A stretch of DNA of 64,000 nt from an uncultured Lachnospiraceae bacterium (GCA_947086895.1 CAMUAR010000005.1:1-64000); one strand, 5' to 3'; positions 8,554-17,352 are shown, numbered from the stretch's first letter. Numbers and translations: made by a program. The notes: a model not told the origin generated them from the letters alone.

Positions 8554-9717
8554 CTACAAAATATTTTCCTGCTTTGGTTTTTTTGGTGGTTTTGGTCCTG
8601 AAAACTGGTAATAGTATGCTTTTAACATACCATTGTATATTTTTCGATTTTTGTCCGCCTTCTTTCCTATGTAGCGCTCGGCGTCCTCATACCCCGTAAT
8701 CATGTAACATGACCATGTATCTAATCTCTTTAACACTTCTCCAACTTCGCGGTAGAGTTCTGGCAGAGACTCCTCCTCTCCAATTCTTTCTCCATAAGGA
8801 GGATTTGTAATAATAAATCCATATTTTTTTGTACTTGAAAGTTCTTTTACCGCCCTTGCTTGCAGATGAATGTCTGCATCCACTCCTGCAAGAACCGCGT
8901 TATGCCGCGCTGCTTCCACAATATCGCGGTCAATATCATAGCCCTGTATCATCAATTCGCCATCTCTTTGCACCATATCGTCGGCTTCCTGTCTGGCGCG
9001 CAGAAAATCCTCTGGTTTTATCAGGTTGTCCCATTTTTCTGCCAAAAAATTTCGACTTCTGCCGGGTGCGATATTCCTTCCAATCAGCGCTGCTTCAATG
9101 GGAATTGTTCCGCTGCCGCAGAACGGATCTACAAGAATTCGATCCTTTTTCCACGGCGTTAAAAGAATCAGCGCCGCCGCAAGCGTCTCTGTGATTGGCG
9201 CGCGGCTTGTCATCTTCCGATAACCGCGCTTGTGCAGCGATTCTCCAGAAGTATCCAGTCCGACTGTCACTTCATCTTTTAACAAAGCTACGCGAAGCGG
9301 ATAACTTGCTCCATCCTCAGCAAACCAGTCCTGATGATATTTTTGCTTTAACCGCTCTACAATCGCTTTTTTTATAATTGCCTGAATATCTGACGGGCTG
9401 AACAGCGTGCTTTTTACGGAGGTCGCTTTCGCTACCCAGAACTTCCCATCGCGCGGAATATACTGCTCCCACGGTATTTCTTTGGTTCGCTCAAACAATT
9501 CCTCAAATGTTTTCGCACGAAACTTCGCAACGTTCAGCATTACCCGCTCTGTTGTTCTTAAAAACATATTTGCTCTCGCGATATCACTCTGTTCCCCGCG
9601 GTAAGTCACCCTGCCGTCCTCCACCTGCACAAGCTCCATACCAAGTCCTGTAATCTCCCGCTTTAAAACTGCCTCAAGTCCAAAATGGCACGGCGAGATA
9701 AATTCATATTGCTTCAA
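8554..9717 (-). CDS. THUMP-domain class I SAM-dependent RNA methyltransferase (YpsC/RlmL-like)
   Basis: The protein (387 aa) has an N-terminal ferredoxin-like/THUMP region (about 1-160) that binds RNA and a C-terminal Rossmann methyltransferase domain with DPFCGSGTIPIEAAL (SAM binding) and the catalytic TNPPYGERIG. The family methylates guanine N2 in 23S rRNA (RlmL/RlmK group); the exact target here is inferred from the family. The likely start is the TTG giving MKQYEFISPCHFGLE, because AGGAGG lies 6 nt before it; the longer frame would run through that site. The C-terminus is basic and Pro/Lys-rich. Confidence 0.88.
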   Translation of the reverse strand: MKQYEFISPCHFGLEAVLKREITGLGMELVQVEDGRVTYRGEQSDIARANMFLRTTERVMLNVAKFRAKTFEELFERTKEIPWEQYIPRDGKFWVAKATSVKSTLFSPSDIQAIIKKAIVERLKQKYHQDWFAEDGASYPLRVALLKDEVTVGLDTSGESLHKRGYRKMTSRAPITETLAAALILLTPWKKDRILVDPFCGSGTIPIEAALIGRNIAPGRSRNFLAEKWDNLIKPEDFLRARQEADDMVQRDGELMIQGYDIDRDIVEAARHNAVLAGVDADIHLQARAVKELSSTKKYGFIITNPPYGERIGEEESLPELYREVGEVLKRLDTWSCYMITGYEDAERYIGKKADKNRKIYNGMLKAYYYQFSGPKPPKKPKQENIL

Positions 9718-9768
9718 TTTTTTCCTCCTACACCGCAAAACTATCTGAAAATTATCAGAAATTCTTTT

Positions 9769-9786
9769 GGGGGCAATTATGCCCCC
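9769..9786. other. Small GC-rich hairpin between two genes
   Basis: GGGGGC and GCCCCC pair perfectly around AATTAT, 12 nt after the rhodanese stop codon. A T-run follows only on the plus strand, so as a terminator for the minus-strand rhodanese gene it would be weak. Confidence 0.4.
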
Positions 9787-9798
9787 GTTTTATCTATT

Positions 9799-10140
9799 TT
9801 AATTCTTTTCCCATATATAGTCAATGTTATTTTTACCGGTGCGGCGCAGCTCTTTTTCAAAACCATGTACGCCGCCCCACAAATTGACAACCGGATAACC
9901 CTCACGTCTCAGATCTCTGCTGGCAAGCAAGCTTGCATTTCCCCGGTCGCAATACAAATAAATCCTTCTCCATCCAGAAAGCATTTCTTTTTTTTCCTGG
10001 AGCGACTCATAAGGAATATTGACCGCTCCTTTTAAATGTCTTTTATGATAATCTTCTTTATCCCGCAAGTCCACAAAAAGACAGTCTTTGCGCTCAAGCA
10101 TACCAAGTACATCAATTATCCTTATATCATCCTGTCCCAT
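9799..10140 (-). CDS. Single-domain rhodanese-like protein
   Basis: A 113-aa rhodanese homology domain with the active-site Cys64 in YLYCDRGNAS, the conserved FVDLRDKEDYHKRHLKGAVNIPY segment and GGVHGFE near the end. Such proteins carry a persulfide on the cysteine and move sulfane sulfur; the acceptor is unknown. The active loop CDRGNA departs from the common CxxGxR loop of thiosulfate sulfurtransferases. AAGGAGG just upstream supports the start. It precedes the THUMP methyltransferase gene by about 80 nt on the same strand. Confidence 0.83.
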   Translation of the reverse strand: MGQDDIRIIDVLGMLERKDCLFVDLRDKEDYHKRHLKGAVNIPYESLQEKKEMLSGWRRIYLYCDRGNASLLASRDLRREGYPVVNLWGGVHGFEKELRRTGKNNIDYIWEKN

Positions 10141-10365
10141 AACCAGCCTCCTTAGCGGCGGCCCAAAAAGACAGCGGTTCAGCTATTGTTTTCCCTCTCA
10201 CAAATAAAACAACTCGGTTAAAAACACATCAAAAAGCCGGACTGCTGTGCAAAACCATTTTTTATGTTCCATTGACGGCACGCCCCTGCTTTATTATATG
10301 TAGCGCCGCAGCGGGGCGTTCCTTCCTGACAGAAGTACCTCCGCCACAGCTTTTTGGTCGCACAA

Positions 10366-10545
10366 TTACTCGTTGTAATCGTTCTGGCTCTTGTTCGAAG
10401 TCTTATTTGAAGTACGGTTGGATGTCTTGTTCTCTGAATTCTTTGTAGAGTTGTTGCAGTTCGATGTGCTGTTCTGGGAGCTGTTCTTCGAGCTGTTCTG
10501 ATAATTGTTCTGAGAGCTGTTCTTTGAATTATTCTCTGTTGCCAT
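10366..10545 (-). CDS. Asn/Ser/Lys-rich low-complexity small protein, unknown function
   Basis: A 59-aa protein made almost only of Asn, Ser, Lys, Thr and Gln, with repeated NSSxN steps and one Cys (SNCNNS). The start giving MATENNSKNSS is backed by GGAGG 8 nt upstream. No membrane segment or signal peptide is visible. I recognise no family; a disordered or spore-associated role would be a guess. It has its own start signal and lies about 220 nt ahead of the rhodanese gene. The DNA is internally repetitive (several copies of GAGCTGTTCT on the plus strand), so slippage may change its length between strains. Confidence 0.55.
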   Translation of the reverse strand: MATENNSKNSSQNNYQNSSKNSSQNSTSNCNNSTKNSENKTSNRTSNKTSNKSQNDYNE

Positions 10546-11069
10546 GATATTTCCTCCATTCTTGCGCTGTACGGCGCGCATCTGATCTTATAACAGTCCA
10601 ATCGCCCAAACGTTGAAACGTCTTATAAAACTGACGACCAAACTGCAACTTCGTGGTACGTGATGTTCACGATACGATGTTATTATTTCTTGGAGGCGGT
10701 AAATTATTCATAAAAATAAAAAACAATTTTGCAATTATTTTCGGGCAGCAACTACTTTCCCTCTGCGGGCGTGCATTACAATCAAGCAGAAAAATGCTTT
10801 TTCTTTTCTGCTTGCCGCGCCGCTCGCATGTTGCGGCAGCAACTACTTTCCCTTTGCGAGCGTGCGCATAGAAAGTGAAACAGCAGACCGGGAAATGTCT
10901 GCTGCTTCGATGAGGGGAGTATATAATTAATAAGGGGTTATATAGTGTATGATTATCTCATACACCCAGATTATAATATAACTTTCGACAGATTACAATA
11001 GTTTTTTTCAAAATTTTTAATTTTTCTTTAAATTTTTTTTGCGGTCCATCGCTTCAACACGATTTTTTG
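10546..11069. other. Gene-free region rich in small repeats and hairpins
   Basis: No coding frame is convincing. It holds a 30-bp direct repeat, a perfect 11-bp inverted repeat (10783-10793 with 10804-10814) and an 8-bp hairpin CAGCAGAC/GTCTGCTG (10881-10904). The right end is AT-rich and leads into the ABC-F promoter. Confidence 0.5.
10745..10865. repeat. 30-bp direct repeat (10745-10774 and 10836-10865)
   Basis: Both copies begin GCAGCAACTACTTTCCCT and agree at 28 of 30 positions. The 61 bp between them contain the perfect inverted repeat CAAGCAGAAAA/TTTTCTGCTTG. Only two copies exist, so this is not a CRISPR array. Origin unknown. Confidence 0.6.
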
Positions 11070-11098
11070 TTGTAATTTTCCACCATTTCCCCTATAAT
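11070..11098 (+). promoter_or_regulatory. Promoter of the ABC-F gene
   Basis: TTGTAA (11070-11075) and a perfect TATAAT (11093-11098) at 17-nt spacing. The transcript would have a leader of about 105 nt in which TGCACAGG occurs twice. ABC-F resistance genes are often controlled by attenuation in such leaders, but no clear terminator hairpin is visible here. Confidence 0.6.
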
Positions 11099-11211
11099 CA
11101 GAATATATTATATTGCACAGGTACGAATTCGACGCGCCTTGCAGTAAAATCACTGAAAGGCATCCTTAAAATTAAAAACTGCACAGGATATCCAGAAAGG
11201 TACATATCATT

Positions 11212-12768
11212 ATGAGTATATTAAATGTCGAAAATTTAAGCCATGGGTTTGGCGACCGCGCGATCTTTCATAACGTATCATTCCGGCTGTTAAAAGGCGA
11301 ACATATCGGTCTGATTGGCGCGAACGGCGAAGGAAAATCAACCTTTATGAACATTATCACGGGAAAACTTATGCCCGATGAAGGTATCGTTGAATGGGCA
11401 AAAAATGCCCGCGTAGGCTATCTTGACCAGCATTCGGTTCTGCAAAAAGGAATGAGTATAAAAGACGTGCTTACTTCTGCCTTTGATTTTTTATATGAGG
11501 GCGAAGCGCGCATGACAGAACTTTGCACAAAGATGGGCGAGGCAGATGACCGGGAACTTGCCGCAATGATGGACGAGTTCGGACAGCTCCAGGATATGCT
11601 CGACATGTATGATTTCTACAGTATCAACAGCAAAGTGGATGAAATAGCATCCGCGCTTGGGCTTTCAGAGCTTGGAACCAACCGGGACGTCACGGAACTG
11701 TCCGGCGGTCAGCGCACAAAGGTGCTGCTTGGAAAACTGCTGCTGCAAAAACCGGATATTCTTCTTCTTGACGAACCGACAAACTATCTGGATACTGCCC
11801 ATATTGAATGGCTGAAAAAATACTTACAGACTTATGAAAATGCATTTATTGTTATTTCACATGATATCCCGTTCCTTAATAGTGTTGTAAATCTGATTTA
11901 TCATATGGAAAATGGAAATCTAACTCGCTATGTTGGGGATTATAATAAATTTCTGGAAGTTTATGAGGTGAAAAAAAGTCAGCTTGAAGCTGCCTACAAA
12001 CGGCAGCAGCAAGAAATCAGCGATTTAAAAGACTTTGTTGCGCGCAACAAATCTCGTGTCGCCACGCGCAATATGGCGATGTCCCGGCAAAAAAAGCTGG
12101 ACAAAATGGAGGTAATTGAACTGGCAAAAGAACGTCCAAAACCGGAGTTTCACTTTAAAGAAGCCCGCGCGTCAAGCCGTTTTATTTTTACATGTGAAGG
12201 TCTTGTGATCGGTTATGATTCTCCTCTGACCAAACCTTTTACTTTCTCGATGGAGCGGGGAGAAAAAATTGTTTTTAAAGGTGCAAACGGGATTGGCAAG
12301 ACAACGCTGCTAAAAAGTATTATCGGTCTCGTTCCTCCGCTGAAAGGGCGCGTTACTCTCGGTGATTATCTGTATCAAGGTTACTTTGAACAAGAAATGT
12401 CCGGCGCAAAAAACAATACTTGCATTGAGGAATTATGGTGCAGCTTCCCGTCATGGACACAGTATGAAGTGCGCTCTGCTCTTGCGAAATGCGGTCTGAC
12501 AACAAAACATATCGAAAGTCCGGTTCGCGTACTTTCCGGCGGAGAACAAGCAAAAGTGCGTTTATGCAAACTGATCCATTGTGAGACCAATCTTCTTCTT
12601 CTCGATGAGCCGACCAATCATCTTGATGTCGAAGCAAAGGACGAGCTAAAACGCGCTCTTATCGAATACAATGGAAGTATTGTACTAATATGCCACGAGC
12701 CAGAGTTTTATGAAGATTTTGCCACAAAAGTAATTGATATCAGTAATATATCTTTAAAAATATCATAG
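11212..12768 (+). CDS. ABC-F family ATPase (YkpA/YbiT-like)
   Basis: A 518-aa protein with two ABC ATPase domains and no membrane segment. Domain 1 has Walker A GANGEGKST (about 36-44), LSGGQ and LLLDEPTNYLD; domain 2 has GANGIGKTT, LSGGEQ and LLLDEPTNHLD. The charged linker between them (about 240-320) is typical of ABC-F. These proteins bind the ribosomal E site and act in translation or ribosome protection; this one looks closer to the housekeeping YkpA/YbiT group than to antibiotic-resistance forms, judging by the N-terminal MSILNVENLSHGFGDR. The start is preceded by AAAGG at 11 nt. Confidence 0.85.
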   Translation: MSILNVENLSHGFGDRAIFHNVSFRLLKGEHIGLIGANGEGKSTFMNIITGKLMPDEGIVEWAKNARVGYLDQHSVLQKGMSIKDVLTSAFDFLYEGEARMTELCTKMGEADDRELAAMMDEFGQLQDMLDMYDFYSINSKVDEIASALGLSELGTNRDVTELSGGQRTKVLLGKLLLQKPDILLLDEPTNYLDTAHIEWLKKYLQTYENAFIVISHDIPFLNSVVNLIYHMENGNLTRYVGDYNKFLEVYEVKKSQLEAAYKRQQQEISDLKDFVARNKSRVATRNMAMSRQKKLDKMEVIELAKERPKPEFHFKEARASSRFIFTCEGLVIGYDSPLTKPFTFSMERGEKIVFKGANGIGKTTLLKSIIGLVPPLKGRVTLGDYLYQGYFEQEMSGAKNNTCIEELWCSFPSWTQYEVRSALAKCGLTTKHIESPVRVLSGGEQAKVRLCKLIHCETNLLLLDEPTNHLDVEAKDELKRALIEYNGSIVLICHEPEFYEDFATKVIDISNISLKIS

Positions 12769-12984
12769 AATACAAGCTTATAAATTTTTGATTCTAATTT
12801 TTTACAAAAATATACAACAGAAAAATATATTAAATTAAAAATATTTGTTTTGTCTATAATTTCTTAATATAAAATTTGTAAACTGTTGTAGAAGAATTTT
12901 GCAAAGAAATTCTTAATATTAAATATGGAAAAACTTTGCCGCGTGATCTTAAATTTTATATGATAAAATCGTCTATACTGTCCT

Positions 12985-13001
12985 GCGGCAGAATGTGAGG
13001 A
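12985..13001 (+). promoter_or_regulatory. Recurring start-site element before the response regulator
   Basis: GCGGCAGAATGTGAGGA is followed by AAATT and a TTG start. Taking this as the ribosome site shifts the start from an in-frame GTG inside the element to TTG at 13007. Confidence 0.65.
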
Positions 13002-13006
13002 AAATT

Positions 13007-13681
13007 TTGAAAACTATTGCTGTAATCGACGACGATGTTCCTATCAGCGACCTGCTTTTTGAAGTGCTTACAAACGAGGGGTACGGCGTACTGCGTGCCT
13101 ACTCCGGCACTGAGGCAAAATACCTGCTCTGTGAAAATAAACCAGATCTTATACTGCTTGATTTAATGCTTCCTGGTCTTTCCGGCGAGGAACTTTTGCC
13201 GTCTCTTGCCGGAATCCCTGTTATCGTTGTCAGTGCCAAAGCAAATATCCAAGATAAAGTAAATCTTTTGCTTGGCGGAGCCGCAGACTATATTACAAAA
13301 CCATTCGATATCAGTGAACTGCTCGCAAGAATTGCAGTACAATTAAGAAATTCTTCCAGCTCTTTTCTTGCAAAAACACTCCACTACCGTGAACTTGCAC
13401 TTGATCCATCCTCCCATACCCTTACTGTCTGCGGATATCCGGTAAAACTTACAAAAACCGAATACGCCATCTTAAAACTTCTGATGCAGCATCCTGGTCA
13501 GGCAATTGCAAAATCTGTGATTCTTGATAAAATCAGCATAGATACGCCGGACTGCACCGACAGTTCCTTAAAACAGCATATAAGCAATCTGCGCCGGAAA
13601 TTAAAAGAAGCCGGTGGTGAAGAATACATTGAAGCCGTCTGGGGCATCGGTTTTATGCTGCCTGCAAAACCCGCCTTATAG
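13007..13681 (+). CDS. OmpR-family response regulator of an ABC transporter cluster
   Basis: A 224-aa regulator: receiver domain (about 1-115) with Asp9-Asp10, phospho-acceptor Asp52 in LILLDLMLPG and Lys in ITKPFD, then a winged-helix DNA-binding domain ending in YIEAVWGIGFML. The TTG start giving MKTIAVIDDD is chosen from the GTGAGGA signal. It opens a plus-strand cluster with an ABC transporter and the cognate kinase at 15839, so it probably activates that transporter. The upstream region has two similar AT-rich sites (TTCTTAATAT near 12861 and 12910) that could be binding sites. Confidence 0.87.
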   Translation: MKTIAVIDDDVPISDLLFEVLTNEGYGVLRAYSGTEAKYLLCENKPDLILLDLMLPGLSGEELLPSLAGIPVIVVSAKANIQDKVNLLLGGAADYITKPFDISELLARIAVQLRNSSSSFLAKTLHYRELALDPSSHTLTVCGYPVKLTKTEYAILKLLMQHPGQAIAKSVILDKISIDTPDCTDSSLKQHISNLRRKLKEAGGEEYIEAVWGIGFMLPAKPAL

Positions 13682-13797
13682 ATGCAAAAAATTTTTATCT
13701 TTACCAAATCTTTTCTTTTTTCTTTACCGCCTCCTTTACTTTTCTATGTTATGCTGTAAAAAACAACATACTAAGGCAAGAATAAGGAGGAAATATT

Positions 13798-14715
13798 ATG
13801 GAATACGTTTTAACCACAAGCAGCTTAGAAAAATGCTACCGGCATTTTAAAGCGCTTTCCGGGCTGACAATGCATGTTCCAAAAGGAGCAATTTACGGCT
13901 TTGTCGGAAAAAACGGAGCTGGAAAAACAACATTGATCCGCATAATCTGCGGACTGCAGGAACCAACGTCCGGCGGCTATGCTCTGTATGGAACGAGCAA
14001 CCGCCAGACGCCAGAACTTTTAAAAGCCAGACATCGTATCGGAGCGGTTGTAGAAACACCGTCGCTGTACTTAGATATGACCGCAGAAGATAATTTAAAA
14101 CAGCAATACCAAGTTCTTGGACTTCCATCCTTTTCTGATATTCCAGAATTGCTAAAGCTTGTAGGACTTTCTGACACCGGACGGAAAAAAGCCAAACACT
14201 TCTCTCTCGGAATGCGGCAGCGGCTTGGGATTGCGGTTGCTCTTGCAGGCAACCCGGACTTTCTGATTTTGGACGAGCCAATCAATGGTCTTGATCCTCA
14301 GGGCATTATTGAGATTCGTGAACTGCTTCTGCGCCTAAACCATGAACGCCAGATTACTCTGCTGATCTCAAGCCATATTCTTGATGAACTGTCCCGCCTT
14401 GCAACTCATTATGGTTTTATCGACGATGGTCGCATTGTAAAAGAAATCAGCGCGCACGACTTAGAAACTGCCTGCCGCAAGTGTGTGTACATCGAAGTTT
14501 CCGATGTAAAAGCACTTGCAAGAGTATTGGACGAACGACACTTCGAATACCATATTCTCTCCGACCAATCAGCAAATATTTTTGGAACCATTGGCGTCTC
14601 CAAACTTGCAAAAGCACTGGAACAGGAAAACTGTGAAATTTTTTCAATGCGCGATCAAGGTGAAACTTTGGAAAGTTACTATATTAACTTAATCGGAGGG
14701 GCTTTGCATGAATAA
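13798..14715 (+). CDS. ABC transporter ATP-binding protein, BcrA/lantibiotic-immunity type
   Basis: A 305-aa ATPase with Walker A GKNGAGKTT (about 39-47), signature FSLGMRQRLGIA, Walker B FLILDEPINGLDP and the switch His in LISSHILDELS. The C-terminal 80 residues are the extension found in BcrA and lantibiotic immunity ATPases. With the permease at 14940 it would form an exporter that removes membrane-active peptides; the substrate is inferred from the cluster. GGAGG at 13787-13791 supports the start. Its last codons overlap the start of the small gene at 14708 in an ATGAATAA junction. Confidence 0.88.
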   Translation: MEYVLTTSSLEKCYRHFKALSGLTMHVPKGAIYGFVGKNGAGKTTLIRIICGLQEPTSGGYALYGTSNRQTPELLKARHRIGAVVETPSLYLDMTAEDNLKQQYQVLGLPSFSDIPELLKLVGLSDTGRKKAKHFSLGMRQRLGIAVALAGNPDFLILDEPINGLDPQGIIEIRELLLRLNHERQITLLISSHILDELSRLATHYGFIDDGRIVKEISAHDLETACRKCVYIEVSDVKALARVLDERHFEYHILSDQSANIFGTIGVSKLAKALEQENCEIFSMRDQGETLESYYINLIGGALHE

Positions 14716-14947
14716 GAAATCTTTCGCAGAGAAAGGTATTTTTCGAAAATATAAATTATGGATTAATATTTCTGTCTTTTTTGCTTTTATTATAACTATT
14801 ATTCTCTATAAAAAACAAAAAAAGCCAAAACATTTCTTTGAAATATATAACAATTGTACAATAGCAAAATCTTTGTACCATCTGGCATCACAAAGTTCCC
14901 TTGATCAAAACGCCGCATGCAAGGCAGACTGGAGGAAAAATGAATAA
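14708..14947 (+). CDS. Small single-span membrane protein between transporter ATPase and permease
   Basis: A 79-aa frame with a basic N-terminus, one hydrophobic segment at about 17-36 (WINISVFFAFIITIILY) and a Lys-rich tail. A strong GGAGGGG lies 6 nt before its ATG. It overlaps the ATPase gene by 8 nt and the permease gene by 8 nt, and both junctions read ATGAATAA. It could be a transporter subunit, a decayed permease fragment, or a chance frame; I recognise no family. Overlaps at both ends and the good ribosome site favour a translated gene. Confidence 0.5.
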   Translation: MNKKSFAEKGIFRKYKLWINISVFFAFIITIILYKKQKKPKHFFEIYNNCTIAKSLYHLASQSSLDQNAACKADWRKNE

Positions 14948-15800
14948 ATTAATTCATGCAAATTTTTCAAGACTCTGGAAGAGCAAAATATTCTGGATTG
15001 GTCTGATTCTTACAAATCTTTTGGCCATCTGGATTCTGGCAGATCGAATTCACTTTAAAATGATTTCTGGTTACCAGCTTTCCTCCGATGATATGATTTT
15101 CTCTGGCACCATAACACTTCCCTTTGTAGCGGCAGTTGTTATTTCTATTTTTATTGGAACCGAATACAGCGACGGCACAATCCGCAACAAACTAATTGCA
15201 GGGCATTCCAGACATTCCATATACTTTGCAAATCTTATTACATCGACTGCCGCAGTATTTATTATATACACCAGCTACCTTCTTATTATTGTCTGCGCAG
15301 GCATCCCGCTGGTTGGAAACTTTGCCGCTCCAATAAAAATACTACTCGCCAATTTTATAATAAATTTTGTTGCACTTGCATCTCTTTCCGCAATCCTTCT
15401 ACTTTTATGCATGTTAATACCAAGCAAATCGATTGCTGCGGTTTCTTCCCTTATACTTGTTCTTATTGTATTCTTTTCCACAATGATTTCTGTACAAAGG
15501 TTGGAAGCCCCGGAATATTACGAAGGTTACACATGGCTGGATGAGGAGAGCGGCATGATAGAGCAAGATGAGGAGCCTCATAAAAATCTCAGCTATCTGC
15601 CGGAGGGCAGTCTGAAAAGAAAAATTTTGGAAACATGGGTTAACATCAGTCCAATTGGTCAGATTTATCAGTATGGCAATATACAATCTCAAACGTCCGT
15701 GCCAAAAGACCTTCCAAAACCATTGCTCTATTCATTTGGAATTATCACGGTAACTCTTATTTTTGGTATAATACAATTTCGGCGGCAGAATTTAAAATAA
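14940..15800 (+). CDS. ABC-2 type permease of the peptide-defence transporter
   Basis: A 286-aa integral membrane protein with about six helices (roughly residues 16-36, 57-76, 93-122, 130-158, 163-182 and 260-280) and the ISIFIGTEYSDGTIRNKLIAG segment typical of BcrB-like ABC-2 permeases. A soluble loop of about 70 residues rich in Glu and Asp lies between helices five and six. The start is the ATG after GGAGG at 14931; the upstream in-frame Met is not supported. It pairs with the ATPase at 13798. Confidence 0.85.
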   Translation: MNKLIHANFSRLWKSKIFWIGLILTNLLAIWILADRIHFKMISGYQLSSDDMIFSGTITLPFVAAVVISIFIGTEYSDGTIRNKLIAGHSRHSIYFANLITSTAAVFIIYTSYLLIIVCAGIPLVGNFAAPIKILLANFIINFVALASLSAILLLLCMLIPSKSIAAVSSLILVLIVFFSTMISVQRLEAPEYYEGYTWLDEESGMIEQDEEPHKNLSYLPEGSLKRKILETWVNISPIGQIYQYGNIQSQTSVPKDLPKPLLYSFGIITVTLIFGIIQFRRQNLK

Positions 15801-15838
15801 AAAATCCGTTATAAATTTTAGAAAGGCTGGCACTTTTT

Positions 15839-16744
15839 ATGGAACTTTGGTCGTATATTATAATTATTACTTTATTTTGCACCACAGTTTATCTTCTCCT
15901 TCGCCTTCTTTTTATGCGCAAAGCTGTAAAGGAAATTGGAGAAGAATTTGCCAGCCGAATTGCTGCTGGCTCCAACACAAGCATTGGAATTTCAAGCCGC
16001 GACCGGTCTTTGCTTAATCTGACAGACCATATTAACCAGCAGCTAAAAAAACTGCAAACCGAGCGGCATCGCTTTGAACAGGGCGATTTGGAATTAAAAA
16101 ATGCGATCACCAACATCTCCCATGACCTGCGCACCCCGCTAACCACAATCTGCGGCTATTTGGAATTGCTGGAAAAAGAGGAACTTGGTGAGACGTCAAA
16201 ACGCTATCTTTCCAATATCAAAAACCGCACAGAAACATTAAAAGTTCTGACGGAAGAACTTCTATGCTACTCGGTCAATACCTCTGTAAAAGAACTTGTC
16301 ATACAGCCGCTGGATCTAAGGCGCGCGCTTGAAGAAAGTCTGATTTCTTTTTATGGCGTTATGCGCCAAAACGATATTGAGCCAAATATTAAACTTCCGG
16401 AGAATTCCGTTTACCGCAATTTAGATTCCGGCGCTACTGCCCGTATTTTAAGCAATATTATCAACAATGCCATCAAGTACAGCAACGGTGATTTTCATGT
16501 TGAGATGAACTACAATGGAACAATAATATTCTCCAATTTAACCACGAACCTGGACACGGTTTTGGTCGGTCAGCTTTTTGACCGCTTTTTCACGGTTCAT
16601 AATGGCGGCAGCTCCACTGGTCTTGGTCTTTCCATTGCAAAGCTTTTAACAGAGCGCATGGGAGGCACGATCTCGGCAGATTATAAGGATAAACGACTTT
16701 TTATCACTCTATATTTTCCAGATAACTCAGATATCGCCATGTAA
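15839..16744 (+). CDS. Intramembrane-sensing histidine kinase
   Basis: A 301-aa kinase with one N-terminal hydrophobic hairpin (about residues 4-26), no extracellular sensor domain, HisKA with the phospho-acceptor His94 (NISHDLRTPL), and an ATPase domain with N-box NIINNAIKYS and G-box STGLGLSIAKLL. This minimal layout is typical of kinases that detect peptide antibiotics through a partner transporter. It closes the cluster regulator-ATPase-small protein-permease-kinase. A GAAAGG lies 13 nt upstream, a rather long spacing. Confidence 0.87.
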   Translation: MELWSYIIIITLFCTTVYLLLRLLFMRKAVKEIGEEFASRIAAGSNTSIGISSRDRSLLNLTDHINQQLKKLQTERHRFEQGDLELKNAITNISHDLRTPLTTICGYLELLEKEELGETSKRYLSNIKNRTETLKVLTEELLCYSVNTSVKELVIQPLDLRRALEESLISFYGVMRQNDIEPNIKLPENSVYRNLDSGATARILSNIINNAIKYSNGDFHVEMNYNGTIIFSNLTTNLDTVLVGQLFDRFFTVHNGGSSTGLGLSIAKLLTERMGGTISADYKDKRLFITLYFPDNSDIAM

Positions 16745-16857
16745 ACTGCTTTTCGACATTCTTCAAGCGATCATGCCAAGTTTTTTTATAATTGCCTGAG
16801 ACAAAGAGATTTTTAGTTTTATATACAAATTTTTCTCAGACACCCTTGCTGCACAAC

Positions 16858-16884
16858 AAAAAAAGGATCAGTAACCTGATCCTT
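16858..16884 (-). terminator. Intrinsic terminator of the tRNA-Arg gene
   Basis: On the minus strand GGATCAG GTTA CTGATCC is followed by seven or more T. It starts 8 nt after the tRNA 3' end. Confidence 0.85.
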
Positions 16885-16891
16885 CTTTCAG

Positions 16892-16965
16892 CGTGTGCTA
16901 GAAGATTCGAACTCCCGACCTCTTGATCCGTAGTCAAGCGCTCTATCCAGCTGAGCTAAGCACAC
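16892..16965 (-). tRNA. tRNA-Arg (anticodon ACG)
   Basis: A 74-nt cloverleaf reads on the minus strand: acceptor GTGTGCT/AGCACAC, D-arm with AGCTCAGCTGGATAGAGC, anticodon stem CTTGA/TCAAG around CTACGGA, and T-loop GTTCGAATC. The anticodon ACG, with A34 normally modified to inosine, reads CGU, CGC and CGA arginine codons. The discriminator is G and CCA is not encoded. It stands alone with its own terminator. Confidence 0.96.
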
Positions 16966-16985
16966 ATACATTTTCTGGAACTTGT

Positions 16986-17324
16986 CTAATTCCATCGAAC
17001 ATTGTGTATTCTATCACGTTGTTATTCTTTTGTCAACCCCTTTTTCATTATTTTTTATATTTTCAAATTATAAATTACACTACATAGCAGCGCAAACCAA
17101 AAAAATCATATAAATCAATAAAATTTGTTATTCTGTTCTTTAAAAAACGAAAATAAATTTCTTTTCTTTTTTATCTTTAAAGTAAATAAAGACTATTCTA
17201 TCTCTAATTCAGAAATTATATCATTATTTTTGAAAATTTTCTTGAAATTTTATCTACATTATGATAATTTAGATATAGTTAGAAACAGAGACAGTATGTC
17301 ACTGAGTACTGTATGCTGCCTTCT
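16986..17324. other. AT-rich intergenic region, no gene seen
   Basis: The DNA between the tRNA and the chemoreceptor is very AT-rich. The 92-codon plus-strand frame at 17125-17403 has Phe/Lys/Ile-rich chance composition and no ribosome site. Confidence 0.45.
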
Positions 17325-17352
17325 ACGGATTTTATACTGCGCAGAAATCCGT
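17325..17352 (+). promoter_or_regulatory. Stem-loop in the leader of the chemoreceptor gene
   Basis: ACGGATTT and AAATCCGT pair perfectly around a 12-nt loop, 48 nt before the start codon. No T-run follows and no c-di-GMP riboswitch consensus is recognisable. It could be an operator or an RNA structure. Confidence 0.35.

Noticed and set aside
10745-10865. Possible CRISPR array
   Set aside because: Only two repeat copies, no regular spacers and no cas genes.
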